Shown piece by piece: positions 53,568 to 62,597 of a stretch of 64,000 nucleotides of DNA; within the stretch, counting starts at the first letter, position 1, and every line of letters begins with the position of its first letter. The notes beneath the pieces are model-generated. The model ran no database searches and was not told the DNA's origin. It saw nothing but the letters and a program-made list of their open reading frames with translations. The DNA comes from Marinomonas sp. MED121 (GTDB lineage: Bacteria > Pseudomonadota > Gammaproteobacteria > Pseudomonadales > Marinomonadaceae), in contig NZ_CH672429.1 of NCBI RefSeq assembly GCF_000153025.1, positions 251,822 through 315,821 of the forward strand, read 5' to 3'. Made by a program: the position numbers and the translations under genes.

Positions 53568-54896
53568 TTACCTTTCCCTCAGTGCATTCTGTTTGGCCTT
53601 TAAAATGGGCTTAAACAAGTAATCTAACAAACTTTTCTTACCGGTTATGACATCAACCGTCGCTTGCATACCAGGAATAATGGGTAAAAGGTTTTCTTCT
53701 GTGCCTAGGTAACTTTTGTTTGTCCTGACTCTTACCAGATAAAAACTGTTCCCCTCTTCATCAATGATGGTGTCAGCACTGATGTTATCTACCTGTGCAT
53801 TAAGCCCCCCATAGATAGCAAAGTCATAAGCAGACAACTTAACAATCGCAACTAATTCAGGTTTGATAAAGCCAATATCTTCAGGGCGTATTTTGGCTTC
53901 AATCAATAGGGAGTCTTCTAATGGCACGATTTCCACCAAACTCTGTCCGGGCTGAATAACCCCCCCTACCGTATTGATTTGAAGCTGCTTCACAATCCCT
54001 TTTACAGGGGACCTTACCTGGGTTCTTAATACCTTATCTTCCAAAGAAACACTGGCCTCTTTAATTTTATCTAGGGTGGTTTGTACTTTCGTTAATTCTT
54101 CTTGGGCTTCTGCTCGAAATTTAGCGCTGCTTTCTAATAGTTTTGTTTTTGCTTCGACCAAAGAGGACTCAGCCCGAGGAAGGGCTAATTGACTGGCTTT
54201 CATATCCCCTTCCATCTGGTTAACTTGACGCTCTAACTGCAATAACTCAACTCTAGAAACGGCCCCTTGCTCAAAGGCAGGACGGGTCAGGCTAAGCTCT
54301 TCTTGAGCCAGTTCATAGCTGGTTCTCAAGTTATCAAGCTTGGCTGAAAGTTCAATAATTTCTTGCTGCTTTTGCGCCACTTGTTGCTCAAAAACAAATT
54401 GATTCGTACTTAAAGATTCAGATCGGTTTTGATAAAGACGCAGCTCCCTCTCCACCACTTCTGGGTAAAGTGCGCGTAAATCCGCATCAAAACTTGGTGT
54501 GTCTCCACCCGACTCAGCCTTCAATCTAGCAGCACGAACAGCTAAGTTAATCCCCTCAGCCTGTTGTTCACGCAATGAAGACACGGCGGCGGTGTTTTCG
54601 ATTGTCATCAATAGCTGATCACGCTCGACATTATCACCAGTTTCTATATGTATTTCTTTAAGGATACCGCCTTCAAGGTTTTGGACAATTTGCACCTGAC
54701 TTGAAGGAATGACTTTCCCTTCACCCACAGTGACTTCGTCTAACTTGGTATAATTTGCCCACAGTCCACCAAAGATCACAAAAACAAGAATACTCCATAA
54801 AATAATACGGCCACCCCTTGGGGTTTTCAGCATAAGCGCCGCATTATAATTAGAGGAGTAGGCAAGATCCGCTTGAGATATATTTGTTTTACTCAT
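53568..54896 (-). CDS. lapC: Type I secretion membrane fusion protein (LapC/HlyD)
   Basis: 442 residues of the HlyD family. A single N-terminal membrane helix, WSILVFVIFGGLWANYTKLD, is followed by the beta-lipoyl part VTVGEGKVIPSSQVQIVQNL with EGGILKEIHIETGDNVERDQ. A long coiled coil (about 130-290: QQEIIELSAKLDNLRTSYEL, LQLERQVNQMEGDMKASQLA) comes next, then the second barrel half VRSPVKGIVKQLQINTVGGV with PGQSLVEIVPLEDSLLIEAK. It bridges LapB to a TolC-like porin. No porin gene is in the window. It follows lapB by 6 bp. Confidence 0.92.
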   Translation of the reverse strand: MSKTNISQADLAYSSNYNAALMLKTPRGGRIILWSILVFVIFGGLWANYTKLDEVTVGEGKVIPSSQVQIVQNLEGGILKEIHIETGDNVERDQLLMTIENTAAVSSLREQQAEGINLAVRAARLKAESGGDTPSFDADLRALYPEVVERELRLYQNRSESLSTNQFVFEQQVAQKQQEIIELSAKLDNLRTSYELAQEELSLTRPAFEQGAVSRVELLQLERQVNQMEGDMKASQLALPRAESSLVEAKTKLLESSAKFRAEAQEELTKVQTTLDKIKEASVSLEDKVLRTQVRSPVKGIVKQLQINTVGGVIQPGQSLVEIVPLEDSLLIEAKIRPEDIGFIKPELVAIVKLSAYDFAIYGGLNAQVDNISADTIIDEEGNSFYLVRVRTNKSYLGTEENLLPIIPGMQATVDVITGKKSLLDYLFKPILKAKQNALRER

Positions 54897-54902
54897 AGTT
54901 AA

Positions 54903-57269
54903 TTAACTTACCTTAAGTTTCCCTTGGCGCAATGCTTCGTGCACCTGGGCTTTTGGTCCATCTGCAATCATGCGACCGTTATCCATCACAATCAATCTAT
55001 CCACCATATCTAACATGGACGATTTGTGAGTAATCAGAATCAAGGTTTTGTCTTTTACCCCCGCCTGCAAACGCCTTTTCATCCGGGTTTCAGTGGTGTT
55101 ATCCATGGAAGCTGTCGGTTCATCCAGGATCAAAATTGAAGGGTCAAATAACAAGGCTCTTGCTATCGCAATACTTTGTCTTTGCCCACCTGATAAAAGC
55201 ATACCTCGCTCTCCGACCATGCTATCTAAGCCGCTTGGCTTACGGTTAGCAAACTCAGACACGCCAGATAAGTTCGCCGCTCGAATGATGGCTTCATCTT
55301 CAACATAAGGCACACCCAGTACAATATTGTCCTTAATTGAGCCATAAAAAAGGCTAACGTCCTGTGACACAGATCCAATATTACGACGTAAGTCTGTCGG
55401 GTTAACTTGTCTAACATCGACGCCATCTACCCGCACCGCTCCATCCATAGGCTCATACAAGCCCGTCATTATCTTGCCTATGGTCGATTTACCTGAGCCA
55501 ATCCGTCCAATAATGCCAACCTTTTCCCCTTTTTTAATGGTAAAGCTGATATTACTAATCGCAGCTTGTTCTTGCTCAGGGTACGCAAACGTCACTGTAT
55601 CGAACTGGAACTCACCTTCAAATTGAGGACGGTGTACATATTTCACATCATCAGCATGCTCAACCGGGGAACTCATAATCTCATTAATAGAGACAAATGC
55701 AGACTTGGCTTGATTGTAGCGCGTCGCTAATGCCGCCACTTGCGCCATAGGCCCCAGCGCACGACCCGTTAACATAACGGCTGCTATCAAAGCCCCCATA
55801 CTCATTAAGCCTTCGGAGATTTGATATACACCCACAATCACCATCACAACCGTGGTTAATTGTTGGCTCACCATGGCAAAGTTGGAACAAGATTGGGCTA
55901 GCTGTCGCGTTTTCACACCCCAAGTAGAAATATTGGCTACCGATTCTTCCCATTGCTGTTGCATGACACCTTCAGCATTATTGAGTTTAACTGACTCGGC
56001 ATTGGCTAAGCTTTCGATCAATAGAGCATTTTTCTGTGAGGCTGTTTTTTGCCCTTCTTCAATGGAGCGGCGCAATGGCACCTGAATAATCAAGCTATAC
56101 CCTATGATCAAGAAGATGGTAATCATAGGAATATACGCCACAGGGCCACCTATTAACCATATAATGGCAATGATCAAGAACATAAAAGGAATATCAACCA
56201 AAGTGGTAATACTGGCTGATGTGATGAAATCTCGAATACTCTCAAAATCTTGCAGGTTTTTAGCAAAGGCACCCACAGAGCGAGGCCTTGCGGCCATTTT
56301 AATATTGTTTACCCTAGCAAAAATATTGGCGGAAATAAGAATGTCCGATTTTTTGCCAGCAAGGTCGATAAAATAACTTCTTAAGCTTCTGAGTAGGAAA
56401 TCGAATAAATAAACCCCTACCGCCCCTGCCGCTAAGACCCAAAGCGTATCAAAGGCATTGTTGGGGACGACCCTGTCATATACATTCATCACAAAGAGAG
56501 GACTTGCTACTGCAAATAAATTAATTAGCAGTGAGGCGACAAACACATCACGATAAATACGCCAAGAACGAGTGATGGTCCCCCAAAACCAATGTTTATG
56601 ACTTTTTGAGTATTGATTCTCTTGCGCTCTCTCATCAAAACGAAACTTAGGTTTTATAAAAAAGCAGTAGCCGGTATAACTTGATTCTAAATCCGCTAAG
56701 CTAACAAACACTTCCCCTTCACCAGATTCAGGTCGAAAAATTTTTGCTTGTTGATCTTGTTCATTTACTTCTAGCAAAACACACGCGTCTTGATCTTCTA
56801 ACAGTAAGACGACAGGTAATACCATGCTGGATATTTTATTTAGTTTTCGCTTTACGAAACGGGTAGAGACACCAATGCGACGCGCTGCGCGAGAAAAAAG
56901 TTCCGGTGTCATCAAGTCATCGGTAATAGGAAGGCCAGCGCGAATAGCATCTGCTGTGTAGGGGTTATGAAAATATTTACTAAGCAGCACCAAGCAATCA
57001 AGTAATGGATTCGGATACTCCACCCCCTGACCTGTTAAGTCCCACTGAGGTTTTGAATCCGCTGAACTTTTATCATCTTCAGTCATACTTTTATCTACCG
57101 AGTCAGTGGGACTTTTTGCCTTATCACTTAAGCTTTTTTCCCTTTCTTTACGATCGTAAGTTGCTGCGATTGAATCATTTAAACTGCTGGATTTCACAGA
57201 TGTATTCTCAGCATCCACATGGGGATGCTGTGCAGGAGTATTGTTTGACCCTTGCTTTGAATCTGACAT
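54903..57269 (-). CDS. lapB: Type I secretion ABC transporter (LapB/RtxB type)
   Basis: 788 residues. A hydrophilic Ser/Asp/Lys-rich N-terminus (about 80 residues) precedes a C39-like domain (about 85-215). In that domain, the position where peptidases have HF/HYVVL reads DACVLLEV, so protease activity is unlikely, as in other LapB proteins. A six-helix ABC membrane domain follows (VASPLFVMNVYDRVVPNNAF). The ATPase has Walker A GRIGSGKSTIGK, signature LLSGGQRQSIAIARALL and Walker B ILILDEPTASMD. It exports large RTX adhesins. The ATG at 57269 has an AGGT site; the TTG before it is not needed. Confidence 0.93.
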   Translation of the reverse strand: MSDSKQGSNNTPAQHPHVDAENTSVKSSSLNDSIAATYDRKEREKSLSDKAKSPTDSVDKSMTEDDKSSADSKPQWDLTGQGVEYPNPLLDCLVLLSKYFHNPYTADAIRAGLPITDDLMTPELFSRAARRIGVSTRFVKRKLNKISSMVLPVVLLLEDQDACVLLEVNEQDQQAKIFRPESGEGEVFVSLADLESSYTGYCFFIKPKFRFDERAQENQYSKSHKHWFWGTITRSWRIYRDVFVASLLINLFAVASPLFVMNVYDRVVPNNAFDTLWVLAAGAVGVYLFDFLLRSLRSYFIDLAGKKSDILISANIFARVNNIKMAARPRSVGAFAKNLQDFESIRDFITSASITTLVDIPFMFLIIAIIWLIGGPVAYIPMITIFLIIGYSLIIQVPLRRSIEEGQKTASQKNALLIESLANAESVKLNNAEGVMQQQWEESVANISTWGVKTRQLAQSCSNFAMVSQQLTTVVMVIVGVYQISEGLMSMGALIAAVMLTGRALGPMAQVAALATRYNQAKSAFVSINEIMSSPVEHADDVKYVHRPQFEGEFQFDTVTFAYPEQEQAAISNISFTIKKGEKVGIIGRIGSGKSTIGKIMTGLYEPMDGAVRVDGVDVRQVNPTDLRRNIGSVSQDVSLFYGSIKDNIVLGVPYVEDEAIIRAANLSGVSEFANRKPSGLDSMVGERGMLLSGGQRQSIAIARALLFDPSILILDEPTASMDNTTETRMKRRLQAGVKDKTLILITHKSSMLDMVDRLIVMDNGRMIADGPKAQVHEALRQGKLKVS

Positions 57270-57411
57270 CAAATACCTCTATCTGTAAATCAAAACTACT
57301 TTTACTAATTCTATTACTCTAGAATAGGGTTTATGCACTGCAAATAATAGGCTCGGTACATTTGTTTACCTAGGCTAACAGTTAAATTTTTTATAAATCA
57401 AGGAATTAGTT

Positions 57412-57771
57412 ATGTTGTATGCCAAACTTGATGAGCAAAACAATATTATAGATGTGGCTACAAAACCTTCGGATGAGTACAAGACCTTAGTCTCCCCAGA
57501 AGATAAAAATGTAATGGAGATACTCGAACAAAAGCTAAATGGGCAAGACACTCAATCTATGCTTGAAACCTCCGACTCAGAGATGATGCGGGTACTTGAA
57601 GATTTGGTGAACCTGCTAACGGAAAAAAGAATTATCCAATTTACCGAACTTCCGCTAGCAGCACAGAAAAAACTGCTTAGTCGTAAATGGGTTCGTGGTA
57701 TCCACACAGGCAATGATGAAAGCCTGATCGGTGACACAGACTTATCAAGCAATAACGACTCATTAATTTAA
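57412..57771 (+). CDS. Conserved small protein next to the LapBC/LapD locus
   Basis: 119 residues, acidic N-terminal half and basic centre. The stretch MMRVLEDLVNLLTEKRIIQF then TELPLAAQKKLLSRKWVRG is a recognisable conserved block of small gammaproteobacterial proteins, sometimes labelled tryptophan-synthase-beta-like without support. It has no signal peptide or membrane segment. A ribosome site (AAGGAAT) is visible. It is divergent from lapB and convergent with lapD; a large hairpin ends it. A link to adhesin or c-di-GMP control is suggested only by position. Confidence 0.75.
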   Translation: MLYAKLDEQNNIIDVATKPSDEYKTLVSPEDKNVMEILEQKLNGQDTQSMLETSDSEMMRVLEDLVNLLTEKRIIQFTELPLAAQKKLLSRKWVRGIHTGNDESLIGDTDLSSNNDSLI

Positions 57772-57778
57772 TAGCAAC

Positions 57779-57827
57779 AAACCAGACACTTTCTAGCTTA
57801 CAAAAACTTACGCTAGCTGTCTGGTTT
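57779..57827. terminator. Likely bidirectional terminator between the small gene and lapD
   Basis: AAACCAGACA (57779-57788) pairs with TGTCTGGTTT (57818-57827), with a second inner pairing CTAGC/GCTAG. It lies between convergent stops at 57771 and 57830. Confidence 0.65.
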
Positions 57828-57829
57828 AG

Positions 57830-59782
57830 TTAATCCATATCTATCGCACTTCCTAACACATAACCCTGACCTGCAAAGATATCGAAGCGCTGCAATATCT
57901 CCCACTGACTTTCACTCTCAACGCCTGTCGCCACCACTTGTATATGTAATGAATTAAACATTTTACACAGGGTATGCATAAAGAAGGATTCAGATTTATT
58001 ACCGACCGCCATACGAGTGTAAGATGCATCTACTTTGACATAATCTGGCATCAGGTTTTGTAAATATTGAAACGCCGAGAACTGCTTACCCACATTATCT
58101 ATGCCAAACCTGATCTTGTGCTGCTTAAAGGTTTTCGCCAAAATTATCGCATTGTCTTCTGTGTTTAAAACACTCTGTTCAGAAATCTCAAAACAAAGCT
58201 TTTCTTTTGTACTTAAAGACAGCCCTGAAAGTGTCTTATCAAGCCAGTTGATAAAGCTAGGTTTAACATAGGCTGAGGCAGATAAGTTAATTGTAAGCGG
58301 GTTAGACAAGCTGTCTGATTCAATAAATTCAATCACCTTCTCTATGATAACTTGGTCAATTTGATCACCTAAATCAAACTGCTCCGCCAAACTGATAAAA
58401 TAACCCGCGTGATATTGTTTACCGCCATATTCAAGACTGGCGAAAACCTCTTCATGCAAGAGTATTTGCTTGTCAGCTAATTGAGCGACTTTTTGCTTAC
58501 GTAATCTAAAGGCTTTATTTTCGATCGCAAATTCCAGCATGTCTTTCCAAGCTAAGCGTCCAATCGCCACTTGCTTGTCATCATCCAAGTCAAATACCTT
58601 TACTTGGTTAACCCCCATGGTTCTGGCAGTACGAAGCGCACTGTCAACCTGAGCCATGGCTTTCGACTTCTCAATGCTATCGCTCAAGATCACAGCACCT
58701 ATGTTAGCAACACCTTCTGAATAAGTGGTTTGGGTTGCCACCAACTTATAAAGTGAAGCCATGATATTTTCTACCAGTTTAGCCAGAGACTCATAATCGA
58801 TATTATGAATAAGGACAATAAAGTCAGCCCCAGATAAACGTGCGACAGTGCTGCTGTTGGCACACTCTTCCAACTTGTAGTTAACAAGATCAGCCGAAGC
58901 ACGAATAAACGCATCAGCCGCTTCAAAGCCCCTCTCATTATTCAGTTTAGCCAGATCAATTAAGCTAATTAAAATAAGACCATCAGTTGCCCTGTCCGTT
59001 TCAGCAAAATGCGCGGATGCCTGACTATCAAAAAAATGTCGATTGCCTAAGCCACTTACCGGATCTTTAAAGGCTTGGGATTGAAGCCACTGAGCCGTTT
59101 CTGCTTCGGCTTCAAATTCTTTTTCTAACTTATCAGCCATACGGTTCATGGCTTCTACAACCCGCTTTAATTCACGGGTTTTAGGTAAGGTCTGCATCTT
59201 CACAAACCGTCTTTGTTGGATATCCTCCGCTTGTTTTTCAACTGCAACCAAGGGTTTGAAAATCAGTTTTAATGTCCCTGCACCAATCGCTAAGGTCAAA
59301 AAGCCAATTAAACCAAACCAAAATAACAACTCCCCACTGGCTATCCACAATTGGTAATACCCGTAACCTGCATTCCCGGTGATATACACCTGACCCAGCT
59401 CATTCCAACCATTTGAGACAATGGCATTAGCAGTTGGCACATCAAAATCAATCGCATTAATAAACCAGTCCGGCACCCCTTCAATCTGAGTAGGTTCGGC
59501 GCGCACAATATGCGCATCAGTTGCATAAACATGCACTTTTACTTCTGCTACATAGCCACTGTCAAACACAGCGAGGATACTGGATTCAACAGCAGTGTAA
59601 TCTTCCATGCTCATAAAATCAGAGATGGACATGGACAAGGAGTTCGCAGAGTCTTGCGCCGTCGAAGCGAGCTGATTAACCAAGTATTCCTTAGTGGTAT
59701 TAAAGTTAATCGCCATTACCACAACCAACATCAAGGTAAATATCACGACTATGGTGAACATTAACTGCCTAAATAACGTCAT
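57830..59782 (-). CDS. lapD: LapD-type c-di-GMP receptor
   Basis: 650 residues, an inner-membrane protein. The N-terminal helix FTIVVIFTLMLVVVMAINFN is followed by the periplasmic LapD/MoxY domain (about 25-150), a second helix (LFWFGLIGFLTLAIGAGTLK), and a HAMP. A degenerate GGDEF comes next (motif reads SGADF), then a degenerate EAL (EAL position reads EVF in LHEEVFASLEYGG). The C-terminal part retains FGIDNVGKQFSAFQYLQNLM, PDYVKVDASYTRMAVG and VVATGVESESQWEILQ. This is the LapD pattern: it binds c-di-GMP without enzymatic activity and sequesters LapG. lapG follows by 76 bp. Confidence 0.93.
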   Translation of the reverse strand: MTLFRQLMFTIVVIFTLMLVVVMAINFNTTKEYLVNQLASTAQDSANSLSMSISDFMSMEDYTAVESSILAVFDSGYVAEVKVHVYATDAHIVRAEPTQIEGVPDWFINAIDFDVPTANAIVSNGWNELGQVYITGNAGYGYYQLWIASGELLFWFGLIGFLTLAIGAGTLKLIFKPLVAVEKQAEDIQQRRFVKMQTLPKTRELKRVVEAMNRMADKLEKEFEAEAETAQWLQSQAFKDPVSGLGNRHFFDSQASAHFAETDRATDGLILISLIDLAKLNNERGFEAADAFIRASADLVNYKLEECANSSTVARLSGADFIVLIHNIDYESLAKLVENIMASLYKLVATQTTYSEGVANIGAVILSDSIEKSKAMAQVDSALRTARTMGVNQVKVFDLDDDKQVAIGRLAWKDMLEFAIENKAFRLRKQKVAQLADKQILLHEEVFASLEYGGKQYHAGYFISLAEQFDLGDQIDQVIIEKVIEFIESDSLSNPLTINLSASAYVKPSFINWLDKTLSGLSLSTKEKLCFEISEQSVLNTEDNAIILAKTFKQHKIRFGIDNVGKQFSAFQYLQNLMPDYVKVDASYTRMAVGNKSESFFMHTLCKMFNSLHIQVVATGVESESQWEILQRFDIFAGQGYVLGSAIDMD

Positions 59783-59858
59783 TTCGCTGCTCCATGGTCC
59801 AAAGTACCGGCATTAATAAGCTTATCGGCCAATACCCCTACTTGTATTAATATTCGTT

Positions 59859-60509
59859 TCAATTGAAGTCCTCCAAGCGTTTGTTTAAATCTGTCCATAG
59901 GCTTAAACGAGAAGATCCCCCCACTAACTCACCACGCCCTTTGGCTTTCGATAACCAAAGATTTTTCGCGTTAAATGAATAGATGGGTAAAAGGTCTCTA
60001 CGCTTTGATGCAGGCTTTAATTGCTTATCTAGATTATCAAGCAAAACAGGGACTGAGGTGGGTTTGTTATAAAATGCTAGCACCATATGATGCTGGTTGA
60101 GACTGAGGGATTTTACATAAACTAGACGCAGTTTATCATCACTGATCCCAAGCTCTCTTAAGGTGAAATATTTGGCTATGGTAAAGTCTTCACAATCACC
60201 TCCCATAGTTCCTAAGAATTCCACCGGCGTTGCCCAATAATCTTCTTTTCCCCAATGAATAATGTCATCGACAAAGTCCATTTGATTAAAAAAGTCATTG
60301 ACCCGGGTGAGCTTCTCCAGCTCACTCGCATCTTGGTTCTCAGCAACCAAGTCACGCCAGGTTTTCACACGCTTCACTGCCCTCTCACCATATTTTGCAT
60401 CCACCGAGGCAAATAAGGCTTGATACTTATCTGGCGCAGCAATAATCACTAGGCTTAAAGCCCCGATTAGCAACGGCAAATAATAGCGTTTAAGTGAAGC
60501 TAGAGTCAT
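59859..60509 (-). CDS. lapG: LapG-type periplasmic cysteine protease
   Basis: 216 residues of the bacterial transglutaminase-like cysteine protease family (BTLCP). The N-terminal hydrophobic segment LPLLIGALSLVIIAAP directs export. The catalytic triad is visible: Cys in MGGDCEDFTIAKYFTLRELG, His in LNQHHMVLAFY, and Asp in VLLDNLDKQLKP. RVNDFFNQMDFVDDIIHWGK is the expected preceding block. LapG clips the N-terminus of LapA-type adhesins to release them when c-di-GMP is low; LapD controls it. No adhesin substrate gene is in the window. Transcription precedes lapD, leftward. Confidence 0.93.
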   Translation of the reverse strand: MTLASLKRYYLPLLIGALSLVIIAAPDKYQALFASVDAKYGERAVKRVKTWRDLVAENQDASELEKLTRVNDFFNQMDFVDDIIHWGKEDYWATPVEFLGTMGGDCEDFTIAKYFTLRELGISDDKLRLVYVKSLSLNQHHMVLAFYNKPTSVPVLLDNLDKQLKPASKRRDLLPIYSFNAKNLWLSKAKGRGELVGGSSRLSLWTDLNKRLEDFN

Positions 60510-60571
60510 ATAAGGCTCTAATCCTATCTATCATTGAAAGAGAGTTGGGGTAATTTTAGTTGATAACCAAA

Positions 60572-60868
60572 TTACTTCTTTGTGACTTGATCAAACTTCG
60601 CCATCTGCTCTTTGCTAGCACTCACTTGGTGTTTTTGTTTCCAATCTTCATAAGGTTCGCCGTAAACATATTCACGGGCTTTATCATAATCCATATCTAA
60701 ATCACGGGCTTGATGCTCAGCTAAATACCATTTACTTAAGCAGTTGCGACAAAAGCCAGCTAGATTCATCAAGTCAATATTCTGGGCATCTTTGCGCTCA
60801 TCAAGGTGAGCTAATAAGCGTCTTAATACCGCCGCTTCAATTTCGGTTTGTTGATTATCATTAGACAT
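60572..60868 (-). CDS. DUF1244 family protein
   Basis: About 98 residues. The conserved block is LRRLLAHLDERKDAQNIDLM, NLAGFCRNCLSKWYLAEHQA and MDYDKAREYVYGEPYEDWKQ, which is the DUF1244 family: small helical cytoplasmic proteins found across Proteobacteria with no known function. The start is placed at the ATG at 60868 (MSNDNQQTE); an in-frame ATG at 60880 is also possible. Longer upstream readings would overlap the DTW gene and are not supported. Confidence 0.86.
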   Translation of the reverse strand: MSNDNQQTEIEAAVLRRLLAHLDERKDAQNIDLMNLAGFCRNCLSKWYLAEHQARDLDMDYDKAREYVYGEPYEDWKQKHQVSASKEQMAKFDQVTKK

Positions 60869-60899
60869 AATGGTTTCCATATTCTTTTTAAAAGGGAGC

Positions 60900-61478
60900 T
60901 TAGTGCTTGCTTGGCCTTTGCTGCCATAAACGCGCCTGAGCTTCGACCATAAATTCAAGCAAGGGTTTCGTATCCTGCGAACTAATAAGCTGACTGGCAT
61001 AAGCCAGTGCCTCTAAACTCGATAAGGCCTCTAAACTTGGTGCTTTTCTAATTTTATATAGGCTATGTGGAATTTGTCCAAAACAAAGTTTTGGTAAGGC
61101 ACTTAATCTAGGGTAAAGGTTGAGCAGTTTAAACGCCTTACGCCAAGTTGCATCAATGAGTACCAAACCTTCTATGTTTTGCTTGTGAGGCTCGGACAAC
61201 TCCTCTAACACTGAACTCGATTCACCTGGATATAGTAAATGCCAGTTTTCATTGATGCCATCAAAATAAGTGGTATTTTCTCGATCATCTTCAGGCAGCT
61301 CAATAATACTGACATCTGGCCAAACTTGCTGTACCAGTTTAATCGTATTTTTAGCATGCTTTGCTTCTTTAGGATGCTGAAATATCACTATTTTTAAAGG
61401 TTGTATCAGCTTAGGGATCAAATCACAGATACATTGCATTTTTAAATAATGACATTGTGCACAATATTCACGAGCCAT
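60900..61478 (-). CDS. DTW-domain tRNA-uridine aminocarboxypropyltransferase-like protein
   Basis: 192 residues. An N-terminal zinc-binding Cys cluster MAREYCAQCHYLKMQCICDL and IFQHPKEAKHAKNTIKL precede the DTW motif, here LVLIDATWRKAFKLL (D-A-T-W), and FGQIPHSLYKIRKAPSLEAL. DTW proteins such as E. coli TapT (YfiP) form acp3U in tRNA from S-adenosylmethionine. I therefore expect a tRNA modification role, but which tRNA position is unknown. It is 16 bp downstream of pdxJ and likely co-transcribed with it. Confidence 0.87.
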   Translation of the reverse strand: MAREYCAQCHYLKMQCICDLIPKLIQPLKIVIFQHPKEAKHAKNTIKLVQQVWPDVSIIELPEDDRENTTYFDGINENWHLLYPGESSSVLEELSEPHKQNIEGLVLIDATWRKAFKLLNLYPRLSALPKLCFGQIPHSLYKIRKAPSLEALSSLEALAYASQLISSQDTKPLLEFMVEAQARLWQQRPSKH

Positions 61479-61493
61479 AAGCGTAACTTGGAC

Positions 61494-62219
61494 CTAAGAC
61501 AAACGATCTAAATACGCCTTAACCACATTGTTCCAGCCTAAATCGAGAGATTCGACTGTCAATGCATGACCAATCGAGACTTCGGTTATCAAGCCAGAAT
61601 CACACAAGGCTTTCACATTTTCTAAGTCAAGGTCATGGCCTGCATTAACCTCAAGACCCGCATCAACCGCCGCTTGAGCCGCGCTATTGTAATCGGCTAA
61701 AACATTCTCTACTTCTTCAGTACCATAAGCATTCGCATAGGCTTCGGTATATAGCTCAACACGATCAGCACCGGTATCTTTAGCCATTTTCATCGCGCTC
61801 GCATCCGGGTCCATAAACAAACAAACACGAATGCCCGCAGCCTGCATTTTTTGGATAATGGGAACTAAGGTTTCAGAATCACGGCCCAAATTCCAACCAT
61901 GATCTGAGGTCAACTGATTTGGGTCATCAGGTACTAAGGTACATTGTTCAGGCACCACTTCTAGCACCACATCAATAAAGGTTTGATCTGGGAAGCCTTC
62001 AATATTGAGTTCTTTACCTGGGTAGTTCGCCAATAAGGCTTTTAAGTCTCTTGCATCTTGATAAGTCGCATGGCGCTGATCAGGACGAGGATGAATCGTT
62101 ATTCCAAAAGCCCCTAGCTCTAAGGTTTTTTTGGCCACTTCAACCATATTTGGATAATCACGACCGCGAGAGTTTCTAAGCAGGCCGATTTTGTTTAAAT
62201 TTACGCTTAAATGAGTCAT
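61494..62219 (-). CDS. pdxJ: Pyridoxine 5'-phosphate synthase
   Basis: 241 residues, TIM barrel. It has LSVNLNKIGLLRNSRGRDYP, GAFGITIHPRPDQRHATYQD with the substrate-binding H/R cluster, LNIEGFPDQTFIDVVLEVVP, TLVPDDPNQLTSDHGWNLGR, and VNAGHDLDLENV with EVSIGHALTVESL. It condenses 1-deoxyxylulose 5-phosphate with 3-amino-1-hydroxyacetone phosphate in vitamin B6 synthesis. The IEGFPDQTF and DPNQLTSDHGW readings are typical of one PdxJ subgroup that lacks part of the usual EVTTEGGLDV motif. Confidence 0.93.
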   Translation of the reverse strand: MTHLSVNLNKIGLLRNSRGRDYPNMVEVAKKTLELGAFGITIHPRPDQRHATYQDARDLKALLANYPGKELNIEGFPDQTFIDVVLEVVPEQCTLVPDDPNQLTSDHGWNLGRDSETLVPIIQKMQAAGIRVCLFMDPDASAMKMAKDTGADRVELYTEAYANAYGTEEVENVLADYNSAAQAAVDAGLEVNAGHDLDLENVKALCDSGLITEVSIGHALTVESLDLGWNNVVKAYLDRLS

Positions 62220-62597
62220 TTTATTTCTATCTGTATGAGACTAAGTTGTTCCCATTATATGACAATCTATACGCTGACTTTCAACCAAATGTTTTATAAT
62301 CTGGTTTATTTATAGGTTTTTGTTTAAAAAAGAAATTTCTGACTAATAATAAACCACTTTCTAAGCGAAACCTTGGCCTCCTGCCTTCACGCTTTATTAA
62401 GCTCAAAAGCCAAACCTCATGGCGAGTTTGATAAAATGCGCCCAGCTTTTTCGGCACTCAACATAGTCAAAATTAAAATGCGTAAATATTCAGGATTCTC
62501 ATGCAAAAGTGAACTTTCTGAGGCTTTTTTATGTCACAGTGCCATCGCAACTTATGACTAAACATCCATGAATATGTGTACATACATCAGGAGACTC
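62220..62597. other. Intergenic, no gene supported
   Basis: About 378 bp between divergent pdxJ and the hydrolase gene. A 62-codon open stretch exists on the plus strand but has no ribosome site or conserved pattern. Promoters of both genes must lie here; none could be pinned down. Confidence 0.45.

Noticed and set aside
60869..61000. Upstream extension of the DUF1244 gene into the DTW gene
   Set aside because: The added residues (MPVSLLVRRIRNP...) are out-of-frame DTW coding sequence; family similarity begins only after the ATG at 60868.
62373..62561. 62-codon open stretch between pdxJ and the hydrolase
   Set aside because: No ribosome site, no recognisable motif, and it lies in a divergent promoter region; treated as non-coding.
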